From: Rhodopirellula sp. SM50
Lineage (GTDB): Bacteria > Planctomycetota > Planctomycetia > Pirellulales > Pirellulaceae
Reading direction: 5' to 3'
DNA: 64,000 nt
Assembly (NCBI RefSeq): GCF_002289565.1
Contig: NZ_NTFY01000001.1
Location: 1 to 64,000 of the forward strand
Both the position numbers and the translations under genes were made by a program. The first letter of the stretch is position 1, and each line of letters starts with the position of its first letter. Positions 17,846-27,135 of this stretch are shown here, piece by piece. The notes under the pieces were generated by a model. The model saw nothing but the letters and a program-made list of their open reading frames with translations, had not been told where the DNA came from and did not search any database.

Positions 17846-20800
17846 ATGAGCACCTCAGGCAAATACGGCGAGCGTCAATCGTGGCGGCGTGCCGAAAGCG
17901 GTCAGGCAGGAAAACGGAAAACGATCAAAGCTTTGCTGACCCTGGTCGCGATCGCTCTGACGTTGCTGTTCGTGTACTTGTTGTTGCCGGGGCCGAATCG
18001 GCAACTGATCACGATTCTGGTTTCCAACGACTACGACTCCGATGTCGTCACGCCGCCGATGTTCGCTGCCAATGCCCGTGCGGCGTTGAAATCCCAGCTC
18101 CAGGCCAGCGACTTGCGTGGCAGCTGTGACGTCATCCGCAGCAGCTTTCAGCAAACCGAACTCGTGTCGAAGTATTTGAGTGACCCCGACGACACCGTGA
18201 TGGTCGTGCTGCGTGGCTACCTGATGCTCGACGGAGAAAAACGACCGTCGTTGGCGTGCAGCGACCTGGCGATCGGATCATCACCGGAATCCCCCAACGG
18301 CCTGTTGCCGCTGACGGAAATCTTGGAACCGTTGGCCGCCGTGGCGTCAAGCTCGTTCGGTGGCACGCGGCTGGTGGTGATCGACGCCGAACCGCTGGCC
18401 GCCCAACCGTCGTTGGGTCAGTGGAATGATGATGTCTTTGCGCATCTGGATGAAACGATCCGGCAATTGCCCGGCGAGTCGGCCGATCGCTTGTGGGTGT
18501 TGCTGACGCGCGGGCCGATGCAAAATGTCGGCTGGGATGCGAGCACTCACATGCCACTTTCAACGCAGACACTGTTGGACGGCATTCAGGGCGGCGCGGA
18601 TCTGAACCGGGATCTAAAAATCGAACTCGACGAGCTGTGTGCCTTTTTCTCCGATCGATACGGACGCATGCCGCGCAACAACGAAACCGACAGCCCCCGC
18701 GTGATGTTGCTGCGGGGCGGTGTCGGGCGGGTCGAACCGAACGCCCTGGCCCGTGGCGATTTGGACGTCTGGATCGCGCGGGTCGAACCGCCGGCGGACG
18801 AAGCAGACGGCGACGAGGAAGCGCCGGAAGATTCCGGCGCGGTCGCTGACGATCTTGCCGACAAGATTTCTCAATCGCGATCCTTCAGCATCACTGCCAC
18901 CCCCGTCGTGTTGCAGTCCGCAGGCGGCGAAGCGGCGAAAGCTGACACCGCGTCGCCCCCGGCGGGCAGTGCCGGCGGTCAGGCAACCGATGGCCAAACC
19001 ACCGACGGCCAAACCACCGATGGCCAAACCACCGATGGCTCGCCGGCAGCTGCAAACGCCGGGACATCCGCCGCCCCGAATCAACCGACCAGCCCATCGG
19101 CATCGGCAGCGTCCGCGGCAGACAACGCCTCCGGAAGTGTCGGTGACGCGCCCGCTGAGTTGACGTTCTGGGACATTCGCGACCAATTCGAGTCGGTTCC
19201 CCTGGCCAGTTCTGACGGCAAACCCGACGCCAGCCCGATCGCGTTGGCGCCGCACCTCTGGCGGCGCTTGCTGGTCGTGGTGCTCGCCGGTCAGATCAAA
19301 GATTTCGACCCGGCGTCCCCCACCCCCACACCGCGCCAAGTCGCCGAGGATTTGCGGGAACTGCAGCGAATTGTCAAAGGGCAAACGCCGTCGGGCGGAA
19401 TCAACGACAACATCTCCGATGACATCGTCAGCCGACTGAAACGGCTGGTCATGAATCACCGATCGGGGCGCGACGCGACGCGCCCCGATCGGCGACTTCG
19501 CACCGCCGATGCCCTGCAACATGCCGTTGCCGTCGCGCGGTCCCGGCTCTGGTCGTGGCTGGAATTCCAACGCCAAGCGGCCATCGCCGGCGGCCCGATC
19601 CCCGACCAGGGAATTGCCGACGCCGCACTGCAAGCCGAACGCGTGCTGGCTGAGGGTGATGGAGCCGAGCGACCTGATCAGGGGACGCTCGACCGCCAGT
19701 TGTCCCGATTGCATTCGGCGATCAATGTGTTCGATCGCAATGTCGAGGGCGCCGTCAATCAATTGTTGGCCGGGTTTGCCCTCGATGATCCGCCGCGCAC
19801 CTGGGAACTGAATCGCAACGCCTGGGCTTGGCTGCGGAGCCCGCTGCCGACCGGCGACCAGCGACGACGTCTGAGGGCGGCGATCAACAACGCCCGCCCC
19901 GACCCGACCGACACGGAAGAACGAACGGTCAATTTCAGCGACGTCGTGTTTGCCCTGCCCACCCCGTCGCAACGCAGTCGCGACGTGACGATGAAGTATC
20001 GGTCCGATCTGGCGCAATTTGAAAAGCTGCGTGACGCCGCGTCCGGCCCCACCGATCCCGCCGGCTGGAAAGCCATCCTGGAACAGGGCAAGGAGCAGTC
20101 GGGCGCGTTTGCCGATCGATTCGCCGCGGCGCTGCGGATCGATCCACGCGTCAACGTCGTCGCTGACCAGCAACCGATCTTGCACGCCATCACGGCCAAG
20201 CCCATCGTCCGCATTGCGAGTGTGACGATCTTGGACGACAGCGGTCAGAAACTGGGGGATTCGGCGGTGCTGCGATTGGAAACGATGCAAGACCGCCTCA
20301 GCTTGACCCTCCGCATTGATCCTGGCCGCGACCAACCGGTTCGGCTGTTGGTCAGCGCCGATCTGCGCAGCTCGTCCAACGACTTTGGGCCACCCCGCGC
20401 CGAGGTGCTGTGGAAAGACCCCGGCATGGCGACCCGTCGTCCGGGAGAGTCGGTTGCGATTACCATCGACGGCGACACGTACCGCGATCTGCCGCTGGAA
20501 ATTCGCCCGGCGACGCTGGCCGAGCGTGGAGTCGATTTGAAACTTCAGCTACAGATCCGCGCCGATCGGGTCAGCGACGAAATCGAAGGCGTCGTCGGCA
20601 TCCATTCCCTGCCGATCGAATTACCGCGCGAAAATCGATTGCGGCTGGTCGCTTCGTCCCCGCCGGGGGTCGGTTGTTCCCGCGAGGTGCTCAGCGACGA
20701 AGGCAGCCTGCCCGGCGGGCTCTGGTTGCGAACGTTCAACAGCCGAAAGACGCCGTTTCGATTCGAGTTGTTTAACGAATCCGGCAAGGCGTGCATGGCG

Positions 20801-22654
20801 AAGGTCTGGCTGATCAAGCTGCCCAAGCCGATGCCCGACACTGTCGCCGCCTATTGGCCCGATTTCGCGGCCAATCTTTATGCCAGCCCCGAGGGAGGCA
20901 TTTTGGACGAGAAGGGCCGGATCCTGGAAAGGTTTTTGCTGCCGACACAAATTTTAAAGGGCCCCAGCACGCTGGCGATTCCCGCCGACGGCGAGCGCGT
21001 CGCGCTGAACTTCCGAGCCCCGGCATCGTCCGCCGATGGTGCGGCGGCCCCGGCCGCTGCTTCCGCCCCGGCGACGCCCGGCGACGCACAAACCGACATC
21101 AGTCATGGTCTGGCACTGGTGTGTCGGTTGGTCGACGCCAATGACAACGTCATGCCCGAGAAAGATCAAATCATCTGCTTGGTCGCCAAGCCGTGGGCGC
21201 CGAGCGATTATGTCACCACCAGCGTGTCCTACAACGACGGCGAAGTCGAAGTGAACGTGGAGTTGGAGTTTGACATCGACGGCGACGCTTCACGTGACGC
21301 TTTGCCCCAACTGGAAAAGGTTCCGGTCAACGTGCGTTGGGTCCAGGATGACCAGTGGTCGGACTTCACCGCTGAAACCAGCGATCCCCCGCGTAGTCTG
21401 TTTGTGGATCTCAATCCACAAGCCGGCAGAAAACAGGCGTTCTTTCGTGTGCCCGTGGTTCGCCGCAATCGAGAAACCTGGTGCCGACTCGATGTCGACG
21501 GTTGGCCGCGCGCGATTCAGCACGTCGTTCAGCACCAACCGGGCGCCATCGGTGCGGCCAAGCTCAAGAACCAGATCAAGTTCGGCTCGATCGCGTTGAC
21601 CCGGCGACCGCAGGGAAACACCGAGCAGCCGACGACGTCGTACTACTGGCCGGAGAACGAAGTCTATTTCAAGGGTGACGGCGACCAGTTGATCGCCACG
21701 ATCAAAGCGGATTTCGGTTTCCTGACGCGGACCAGCGATCCCGAGGTTGCGGTGGATGTCGAAGGCCGTCGGTTCACCGGCTACAAGACCGATCGATTCA
21801 TTCGCACGACGGCCGGCCCGCTGTCCGACGACGGCGTCCTCACGCTGACCACCCAGGTCAGTGACATCCAGGTCGAACTCAGCCAGGGCCGCTATCGCGA
21901 TGAACGCATTCCGATCGAGGCCACGCTCAAACTGGACAACATTGAACAGGAGAGCGCATCGATGACGGCGGTGCTTGATTCCACACCCCCGGACAAAAAT
22001 CTGATCGCCATCACCCCGCGACAACGTGGCCCCTACTACGACGGGGCGACGCTGGGATTTTCCGTCACCGCCAGTGACTTGGGAGCCAAAGCCGCGGGGA
22101 TATCACGCCTGGAGATCGGGCTCGACACGACCCAGGACGGCAAAGCGAATACCAAACAAGACGAACATGTCTTTGACCCACCGGCCTCGCCCGCCGTCCT
22201 GCCGGCCGGCAAGTCGCAGTTCAAATTCCAAGTCGCCGGCGAATACGCCGTCGTTGTACGCGCCATCGACGCGGCCGGTAATGAGAGCAGCAATCGGTAT
22301 CCGATCACGATCGTCAAGAAACCGCCGCCGGCTGACACGGCCAACGGGGGGACGGGCAAGCCAACGGTCAAAATGGGCTGGCTGCACGGGGTGCTCGACA
22401 CGCGTGCGGGAATGAACGGGACGTTGTTCCTGAGCCCCGCCCCGGCTCCGGTCAACAGCAAAGAGAAAACGATCTTGGGGCAGGACAAGCGTTTCAATTT
22501 CGGGCCGTTGCCCGAAGGCAAGTACAGCTTGAAATTCAAAGGCACCAAACAAAACACCAGCGTGACGTTGACCTGGAAAGACTTGGAGATCGACACCACT
22601 CCCAAGAAGTCGAAACCGCTGTCGCTGAATCTTGATCAGGCCGAAACGGAATAG
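17846..22654 (+). CDS. Large T6SS-linked envelope protein with pseudo-caspase domain
   Basis: This 1602-aa protein has a short basic cytoplasmic tail, one membrane helix (about 28-48) and a very large external part. Residues about 50-290 resemble a bacterial caspase-like fold followed by an EF-hand-like loop (DLNRDLKIELDEL near 252-264), but the expected His-Gly is Arg-Gly (LRGY) and the Asp-x-Cys site is DAE (VVIDAEPL), so it should be inactive. A GQTTD repeat and Ala/Ser linker follow (about 370-430), then helical and beta-sandwich regions, an Ig-like domain near the end and a carboxypeptidase-regulatory-like tail. It is divergent from tssK. I infer a structural role in the membrane complex, perhaps replacing the TssM periplasmic part. 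The ATG was preferred over a TTG 15 bases upstream. Confidence 0.72.
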   Translation: MSTSGKYGERQSWRRAESGQAGKRKTIKALLTLVAIALTLLFVYLLLPGPNRQLITILVSNDYDSDVVTPPMFAANARAALKSQLQASDLRGSCDVIRSSFQQTELVSKYLSDPDDTVMVVLRGYLMLDGEKRPSLACSDLAIGSSPESPNGLLPLTEILEPLAAVASSSFGGTRLVVIDAEPLAAQPSLGQWNDDVFAHLDETIRQLPGESADRLWVLLTRGPMQNVGWDASTHMPLSTQTLLDGIQGGADLNRDLKIELDELCAFFSDRYGRMPRNNETDSPRVMLLRGGVGRVEPNALARGDLDVWIARVEPPADEADGDEEAPEDSGAVADDLADKISQSRSFSITATPVVLQSAGGEAAKADTASPPAGSAGGQATDGQTTDGQTTDGQTTDGSPAAANAGTSAAPNQPTSPSASAASAADNASGSVGDAPAELTFWDIRDQFESVPLASSDGKPDASPIALAPHLWRRLLVVVLAGQIKDFDPASPTPTPRQVAEDLRELQRIVKGQTPSGGINDNISDDIVSRLKRLVMNHRSGRDATRPDRRLRTADALQHAVAVARSRLWSWLEFQRQAAIAGGPIPDQGIADAALQAERVLAEGDGAERPDQGTLDRQLSRLHSAINVFDRNVEGAVNQLLAGFALDDPPRTWELNRNAWAWLRSPLPTGDQRRRLRAAINNARPDPTDTEERTVNFSDVVFALPTPSQRSRDVTMKYRSDLAQFEKLRDAASGPTDPAGWKAILEQGKEQSGAFADRFAAALRIDPRVNVVADQQPILHAITAKPIVRIASVTILDDSGQKLGDSAVLRLETMQDRLSLTLRIDPGRDQPVRLLVSADLRSSSNDFGPPRAEVLWKDPGMATRRPGESVAITIDGDTYRDLPLEIRPATLAERGVDLKLQLQIRADRVSDEIEGVVGIHSLPIELPRENRLRLVASSPPGVGCSREVLSDEGSLPGGLWLRTFNSRKTPFRFELFNESGKACMAKVWLIKLPKPMPDTVAAYWPDFAANLYASPEGGILDEKGRILERFLLPTQILKGPSTLAIPADGERVALNFRAPASSADGAAAPAAASAPATPGDAQTDISHGLALVCRLVDANDNVMPEKDQIICLVAKPWAPSDYVTTSVSYNDGEVEVNVELEFDIDGDASRDALPQLEKVPVNVRWVQDDQWSDFTAETSDPPRSLFVDLNPQAGRKQAFFRVPVVRRNRETWCRLDVDGWPRAIQHVVQHQPGAIGAAKLKNQIKFGSIALTRRPQGNTEQPTTSYYWPENEVYFKGDGDQLIATIKADFGFLTRTSDPEVAVDVEGRRFTGYKTDRFIRTTAGPLSDDGVLTLTTQVSDIQVELSQGRYRDERIPIEATLKLDNIEQESASMTAVLDSTPPDKNLIAITPRQRGPYYDGATLGFSVTASDLGAKAAGISRLEIGLDTTQDGKANTKQDEHVFDPPASPAVLPAGKSQFKFQVAGEYAVVVRAIDAAGNESSNRYPITIVKKPPPADTANGGTGKPTVKMGWLHGVLDTRAGMNGTLFLSPAPAPVNSKEKTILGQDKRFNFGPLPEGKYSLKFKGTKQNTSVTLTWKDLEIDTTPKKSKPLSLNLDQAETE
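18977..19036 (+). repeat. 15-bp tandem repeat inside the 1602-aa gene
   Basis: Four in-frame 15-base units (starts 18977, 18992, 19007, 19022; consensus GGCCAAACCACCGAT) encode GQATD followed by three GQTTD. The near-identity at the DNA level suggests recent slippage and a length-variable flexible linker. Confidence 0.85.
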
Positions 22655-22762
22655 TCGTGGCGAAGCCGACGCGATCGCTTTCCCTGCGTTGCCTCGATTG
22701 ACACGCGAATTCGGATTTTCAAGATTTCACCCCAGAAACAAGCAACAAATTCGGTGGTGGGT

Positions 22763-22800
22763 CGAGAACGGTAGTGTGCATCGCGGCGAGAGAATTCGCC
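22763..22800 (+). promoter_or_regulatory. Conserved box plus hairpin upstream of hcp1
   Basis: A 27-base block (22763-22789, containing GAACGGTAGTGTGCATCG) is identical to 30429-30455 upstream of hcp2. Its last five bases GGCGA form a hairpin with TCGCC (22796-22800) around a 6-base loop (GAGAAT). The second copy keeps the stem but has a different loop (AACAGC). The stem ends 49 bases before the hcp1 ATG, against 48 in the other copy. Neighbouring sequence has diverged, so a promoter, operator or 5'-UTR function is likely. Confidence 0.65.
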
Positions 22801-22849
22801 CACGCAAAACACTTCCGGTTTCCATCCTCTACCACGTAAGGAACTGATC

Positions 22850-23332
22850 ATGGCTGCTTACATCAAATTTGATGGCGTTGACGGCGAATGCAAAGACAAA
22901 GACCACAAGGGCTGGAGCGACCTGCTGTCGTTCAGCCAAGCGGTCCATCAACCCGGCGGTTCGGCCACCGGTGCGACACGCCGTCGCGGCGACGTTATCA
23001 TGGAAGACATCTCGTGCACCAAGGAATTGGACAAATCGAGCCCGAAAATCGCCGAATCGGTGTGCAAGGGCAAGGTCTATCCGAAGGTCGAAATCGACGT
23101 CACCGCGTCGTACACCGACGCAGGACGCGTGACCTACTATCGCTACGAACTGACCAATGTGTTGGTGACCAGCTACAGCATCGGCGGTGCTGGACAAAGC
23201 GAATCGGTGCCGACCGAAGACTTCTCCTTGAACTTTGAAGAAATCAAGGTGACCTACACCGAGAACGATTCCAAGGGCAAGAAGAAAGGCAACGTCGAGT
23301 ACTCGTGGAAGGTCGAAGAAGGCGAATCTTGA
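22850..23332 (+). CDS. hcp: T6SS tube protein Hcp (copy 1)
   Basis: Hcp forms hexameric rings that stack into the inner tube and can carry small effectors. The 160-aa protein starts AAYIKFDGVDGECKDKDHKG, contains SFSQAVHQPGG and ends in the IKVTYTENDSKGKKKGNVEYSW strand region typical of Hcp. It differs from copy 2 at 30515 at only about three residues, although many codons differ silently. AAGGAAC lies about 6 bases before the ATG. A tandem-repeat array, not a gene, separates it from vgrG1. Confidence 0.96.
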   Translation: MAAYIKFDGVDGECKDKDHKGWSDLLSFSQAVHQPGGSATGATRRRGDVIMEDISCTKELDKSSPKIAESVCKGKVYPKVEIDVTASYTDAGRVTYYRYELTNVLVTSYSIGGAGQSESVPTEDFSLNFEEIKVTYTENDSKGKKKGNVEYSWKVEEGES

Positions 23333-23351
23333 TCGCTCTTGCCGAGTGGAA

Positions 23352-23610
23352 GTGGGATAAGCATTCTGCTTGCCATCCTCGCCGGCTCCGCCGGCGAGGA
23401 TGTAGTGGGGTAAGCATCCTGCTTGCCACTCTCGCCGGCTCCGCCGGTGAAGATGAAGTGGGGTAAGCATCCTGCTTGCCACTCTCACCGGCTCCGCCGG
23501 TGAAGATGAAGTGGGGTAAGCATCCTGCTTGCCACTCTCGCCGGCTTCGCCGGCGAACTCTGGAGGCGGAGCCTCCAGCGCCCTGTGTCCCCAGGCGGAG
23601 CCTGGGAACA
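23352..23610. repeat. 53-bp tandem array and hairpin run between hcp1 and vgrG1
   Basis: Four units begin at 23352, 23405, 23458 and 23511, exactly 53 bases apart. Each carries two palindromes: AAGCATCCTGCTT and a GCCGGC-TCC-GCCGGC type stem. Two more hairpins of the same style follow (CTGGAGGC-GGA-GCCTCCAG and CCCAGGC-GGA-GCCTGGG, to about 23610). The shorter hcp2-vgrG2 gap lacks the array but keeps a GGGC-TCC-GCCC stem, so the array expanded or inserted after duplication. It may act as a transcript-stabilising or attenuating structure. Confidence 0.88.
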
Positions 23611-23666
23611 AGGTCTGACAACGCGCGCCCCAGAATCCTGATCACACACCACACCTTGACCGAGCC

Positions 23667-25652
23667 ATGGCACTTCAACAGCAAAACCGGCTCCTGAATC
23701 TCAACACGGTTCTCGGTGACGATGTGCTGTTGCTCACGTCATTCACCGGCAGTGAAGAAATGGGGCGGCTGTTTCGCTACCAATTGGAAATGATCAGCGA
23801 CGACCCCGGCATCAAGCCCCAGGACATCGTCGGCACGGCGATCGGCTGGAGCATCGAATTGGCCGACAACTCGCGGCGGCACTGGCACGGGTTTGTCAAA
23901 AGCCTTTCCCGCGGCGACGTCGACGGACAAGACCGCCGCAACTATCGCGTCGAAGTCGTCCCCTGGCTGTGGTTCTTGACCCAGACCAGCGACTGCAAAA
24001 TCTTTCAAGACACCAAGGTGCCCGACATCCTCGATGAAGTCCTCGGCGAATACAGCTTTGCCGATTACAAGTCGGACTTCCTGCTCGATCACAAGGAATG
24101 GGAATACTGCGTTCAGTACCGCGAAACGGATTTCAATTTCTTGTCCCGTCTGATGGAACAAGAAGGGATCTTTTACTATTTCAAACACTCCGAAGGTGCT
24201 CACCAAATGGTGATCACCGATCACAAAGACGGTTACTACACGCTGCCGGAAGCCGAAGTCGATTTTCCCGACGACATCGGCTCGCGCGCGATCGACGACC
24301 ACTTGACCAGCTGGGAGCGCAAGTACGAATTTGTGCCCGGGAAATGGGTGCAGCGCGACTACAACTTCAAAACCCCCAGCGATGATTTGATCACCGACAC
24401 GGGGACCGTCGTCGATCTGCCTGAAGTCGGCAACTACGAGATGTACGACTATCCGGGCGAATATCCCGACAAGGGCGTCGGCGGCGGCGAAACCCGGTTG
24501 CGGATCGAGGCCGAAGAGACGCGTCACGACATCGTGTCGGCGACCAGCCTGTGCAAGACCTTCCAGGCCGGCGGTCGCTTCACCGTCGATCAACATCGCG
24601 ACAGCGAGGAACAGGGCGCCGAAGTGGTGATCACCGCGATCCAGCACTCCGCCAGCGAGCCGATGGCCTATGAGACCGGCGGCGAAGGCGGCCTGGCTTA
24701 TCGCAACTCGATCACCTGCCTGCCCTCGTCACGCGTCTTCCGAACGCCACGGAGCAGCGCCAAGCCGATCATCAGCGGCGTGCAAACGGCAATCGTCACC
24801 GGTCCGCCCGGCGAGGAGATTTATCCGGACGAATTCGGCCGAGTGAAATGCCAGTTTCACTGGGACCGTTACGGCCAGCATGACGACAAGAGCAGTTGTT
24901 GGATCCGTGTCTCACAGGTCCACGCCGGTTCCGGTTTCGGCGGCATCAGCATTCCTCGCATCGACGAGGAAGTCGTCGTCAGTTTCCTCGAAGGCGATCC
25001 CGATCGACCGCTGGTCACCGGTCGCGTTTATCACGCCCAGAACATGCCGCCCTACGGGCTGCCCGATTCCAAGAACATCAGCGGGCTGAAATCAAACAGC
25101 ACCAAGGGCGGCGGCGGATACAACGAGTACGTCATGGACGACACCAAAGGCAACGAACTGATCCGCGAGCACGGCCAATTCGATAAAGATTCGACCATCG
25201 AAAACGATCTCCGCGAACACGTGCTCAACAACCGCACCCGCGATGTCTCGGTCGACGAAGCGGTCAGCATCGGTAGCAACCAGGAAATCAACGTCGGCGC
25301 CGACCGCACCGTGAATGTGGGAGCCAACCAAGAGGTTTCCATCGGGGCGAACTCATCGCTCAGCGTGGGGGCGAATCGCGACACCACCGTCGGGGGCAAT
25401 CGGACGTTGAATGTCAGTGGGTCACAAGAAAACAACACCGGCACCAGTCGATCGACCTCGGTTGGAGCCTCCGACACGCTGAACGTCGGAGCCACGCTGG
25501 AAATCAATGCCGGCGCCGCGATCAAGCTGATCGTCGGCGGGTCGGCGATCGAGATCGGACCGAGTGGAATCAAAATCTCGGGCCCGATGGTGGACGTCAC
25601 GGGCGCCGGCCCGGTCACCATCACCGGCGCCGTCGTGAAGGTCAACTCCTAA
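23667..25652 (+). CDS. vgrG: T6SS spike protein VgrG (copy 1)
   Basis: VgrG trimers form the spike tip, combining phage gp27-like and gp5-like parts. The 661-aa protein has the gp27-like region (about 1-370, with the Trp-rich HWHGFVKSLSRG and YCVQYRETDFNFLSRLMEQEG signatures), the OB-fold DEFGRVKCQFHWDRYGQ near 388-405 and GGGGYNEYVMDD near 481. The C-terminal needle (about 500-661) consists of short degenerate NVGAN-type repeats. There is no extra enzymatic domain. The first 487 residues are nearly the same as VgrG2, whereas the needles differ. Confidence 0.96.
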   Translation: MALQQQNRLLNLNTVLGDDVLLLTSFTGSEEMGRLFRYQLEMISDDPGIKPQDIVGTAIGWSIELADNSRRHWHGFVKSLSRGDVDGQDRRNYRVEVVPWLWFLTQTSDCKIFQDTKVPDILDEVLGEYSFADYKSDFLLDHKEWEYCVQYRETDFNFLSRLMEQEGIFYYFKHSEGAHQMVITDHKDGYYTLPEAEVDFPDDIGSRAIDDHLTSWERKYEFVPGKWVQRDYNFKTPSDDLITDTGTVVDLPEVGNYEMYDYPGEYPDKGVGGGETRLRIEAEETRHDIVSATSLCKTFQAGGRFTVDQHRDSEEQGAEVVITAIQHSASEPMAYETGGEGGLAYRNSITCLPSSRVFRTPRSSAKPIISGVQTAIVTGPPGEEIYPDEFGRVKCQFHWDRYGQHDDKSSCWIRVSQVHAGSGFGGISIPRIDEEVVVSFLEGDPDRPLVTGRVYHAQNMPPYGLPDSKNISGLKSNSTKGGGGYNEYVMDDTKGNELIREHGQFDKDSTIENDLREHVLNNRTRDVSVDEAVSIGSNQEINVGADRTVNVGANQEVSIGANSSLSVGANRDTTVGGNRTLNVSGSQENNTGTSRSTSVGASDTLNVGATLEINAGAAIKLIVGGSAIEIGPSGIKISGPMVDVTGAGPVTITGAVVKVNS

Positions 25653-25672
25653 GATTACAGGCACCGAAATCA

Positions 25673-26092
25673 ATGACACAGACGTCCACGGAAACGGATC
25701 CCGCCGCCGAGGCAATGACGCTGCCGCTGCGGCACGGCCAGTCGATTCAACTGCAAACCGACGGCGACCAACAGACCTTGCACCTGATGTCCGTCGACGG
25801 CAAGTGCCGGCTGGAAATCCAGATCACCGAGGCCGGGCCGGTGCTGATGCTCGGCGGCGCGGGACTGCAGGTCTCCGTCGATGGAACGCTGGCCTTTGAT
25901 GCCGGACACGTCGCGATCCACGGTCGCGATTCATTGTCGTTGTCGACCGACGGCGACCTAAGTCTCAAAAGCGCCGGCAAGATGCATTCCAGCGGCCACA
26001 CCCAGTGCATCGAATCGCAGCGTGGGGATGTTCAAGTGACGGCCAACGATGATGTACGGCTGACGGGGGAACGCGTGCGCGTGAACTGTTAG
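25673..26092 (+). CDS. Detached VgrG-needle-like beta-helix protein
   Basis: The 139-aa protein has no signal peptide or helices and consists of beta-rich, Gly/Asp-rich short repeats (LMLGGAGLQVSVDG, GRDSLSLSTDGDLSLKSAGKMH, GDVQVTANDDVRLTGERVRV). This resembles the gp5-type needle at the VgrG C-terminus (DUF2345-like). It lies 20 bases after vgrG1 and 8 bases before the first DUF2169 gene. It may extend the VgrG1 needle or connect it to the PAAR-like protein. The specific role is inference. Confidence 0.75.
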   Translation: MTQTSTETDPAAEAMTLPLRHGQSIQLQTDGDQQTLHLMSVDGKCRLEIQITEAGPVLMLGGAGLQVSVDGTLAFDAGHVAIHGRDSLSLSTDGDLSLKSAGKMHSSGHTQCIESQRGDVQVTANDDVRLTGERVRVNC

Positions 26093-26100
26093 ATGATCCA

Positions 26101-27135
26101 ATGCAACTAGAAAACTCAACCCGGTTCCCGGCGCTCTTGTTTCGCGGCGCCATCGACGAAGATCGATTCTGCGCGTCGGTGACCTGTCGCGCGACGTACG
26201 ACCTGACCACCGATGGGTTGGTGCTGTCCGAGGAGCAACCTTGGGTCGTTTCCGCCGAACCTTGGGAAGGGCCCCATGGTGGGCCGATGGATTCCGACGA
26301 AGTGTTCTATCGCGGCGGTGTCGACGTCCTGGTCTTCGGCCAGGCATGCTCCTTGGGCAACGATGCGACTCGCGGTCAGGTGGTCGTTCGCGTAGGAGAT
26401 TCGTTTCAATCCGCGGTCGCCGTGTTTGGTGATCGTGTCTGGGTCGAGCGAGAGGGCGAACTTGTCCCCGGACCGCCGCAAACGTTTCAATCGATGCCGC
26501 TGGAATTGAGCCGAGCCTACGGCGGAAAAGACGTTTGGGATGAACTCGATATCCCCTTTGCAGACAACCCCGACGGCCGCGGTTACTATCTTTCGCGGGA
26601 CAGCGCGGTCGGGTCGCCGCTGCCGAATTTGGAAGACCCCGCCAACCCGGTCAAGAACTGGGAGGACCAACCCGAACCGGTTGCGACCGGCACGGTGCCG
26701 ATGGCGTTCGGTCCCAAGCTGAAACGGTTCATGGTGATCGACGAAGTCACCGGTGAAATGAAGAAACTCGATCCACGGTTCTTTAACAGTGCATTTCCCA
26801 ACTTGATCGTCGACTCGGTTCGGCCCGGCGATCCGGTCGCGGTCGAAGGCATTTTTCCCCATGGATCCATCGCGTTTCAAGTTCCCGATCTGGATCTGGA
26901 AGTGATGCTGCAATTCGACGATGAAGAAATCGTCGCGCCGCTGCAAATCGATCAGATCGGAATCGAGTGTGAACGCAAACGTGTCTTCATCGGATGGCGA
27001 TACCCGTTTCGCTATCGCTTTTACCCGCTGCAAAAACGACGCTGCGTCTTGCGGTCAAGGCAGCAAGACGTCCGAGAACCACAGCCGATCGCGACCGCAG
27101 CGCCGGATTCAGGAGCAGATCGATGCACGCCGTGA
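26101..27135 (+). CDS. DUF2169 family T6SS adaptor (first copy)
   Basis: The 344-aa protein fits the DUF2169 family: LLFRGAIDEDRFCASVTCRATYDL near the N-terminus, the FYRGGVDVLVFGQA strand, and the SRAYGGKDVWDE signature near residue 137-150. DUF2169 proteins sit next to PAAR or PAAR-like genes and, where studied, help load such cargo onto VgrG. The partner is probably the PAAR-like protein that begins inside its last 13 bases. The basic, Arg-rich C-terminal tail is unlike the core. Confidence 0.86.
   Translation: MQLENSTRFPALLFRGAIDEDRFCASVTCRATYDLTTDGLVLSEEQPWVVSAEPWEGPHGGPMDSDEVFYRGGVDVLVFGQACSLGNDATRGQVVVRVGDSFQSAVAVFGDRVWVEREGELVPGPPQTFQSMPLELSRAYGGKDVWDELDIPFADNPDGRGYYLSRDSAVGSPLPNLEDPANPVKNWEDQPEPVATGTVPMAFGPKLKRFMVIDEVTGEMKKLDPRFFNSAFPNLIVDSVRPGDPVAVEGIFPHGSIAFQVPDLDLEVMLQFDDEEIVAPLQIDQIGIECERKRVFIGWRYPFRYRFYPLQKRRCVLRSRQQDVREPQPIATAAPDSGADRCTP

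Noticed and set aside
23352-23557. CRISPR array
   Set aside because: The units are contiguous 53-base tandem copies without unique spacers, and no cas gene is nearby.
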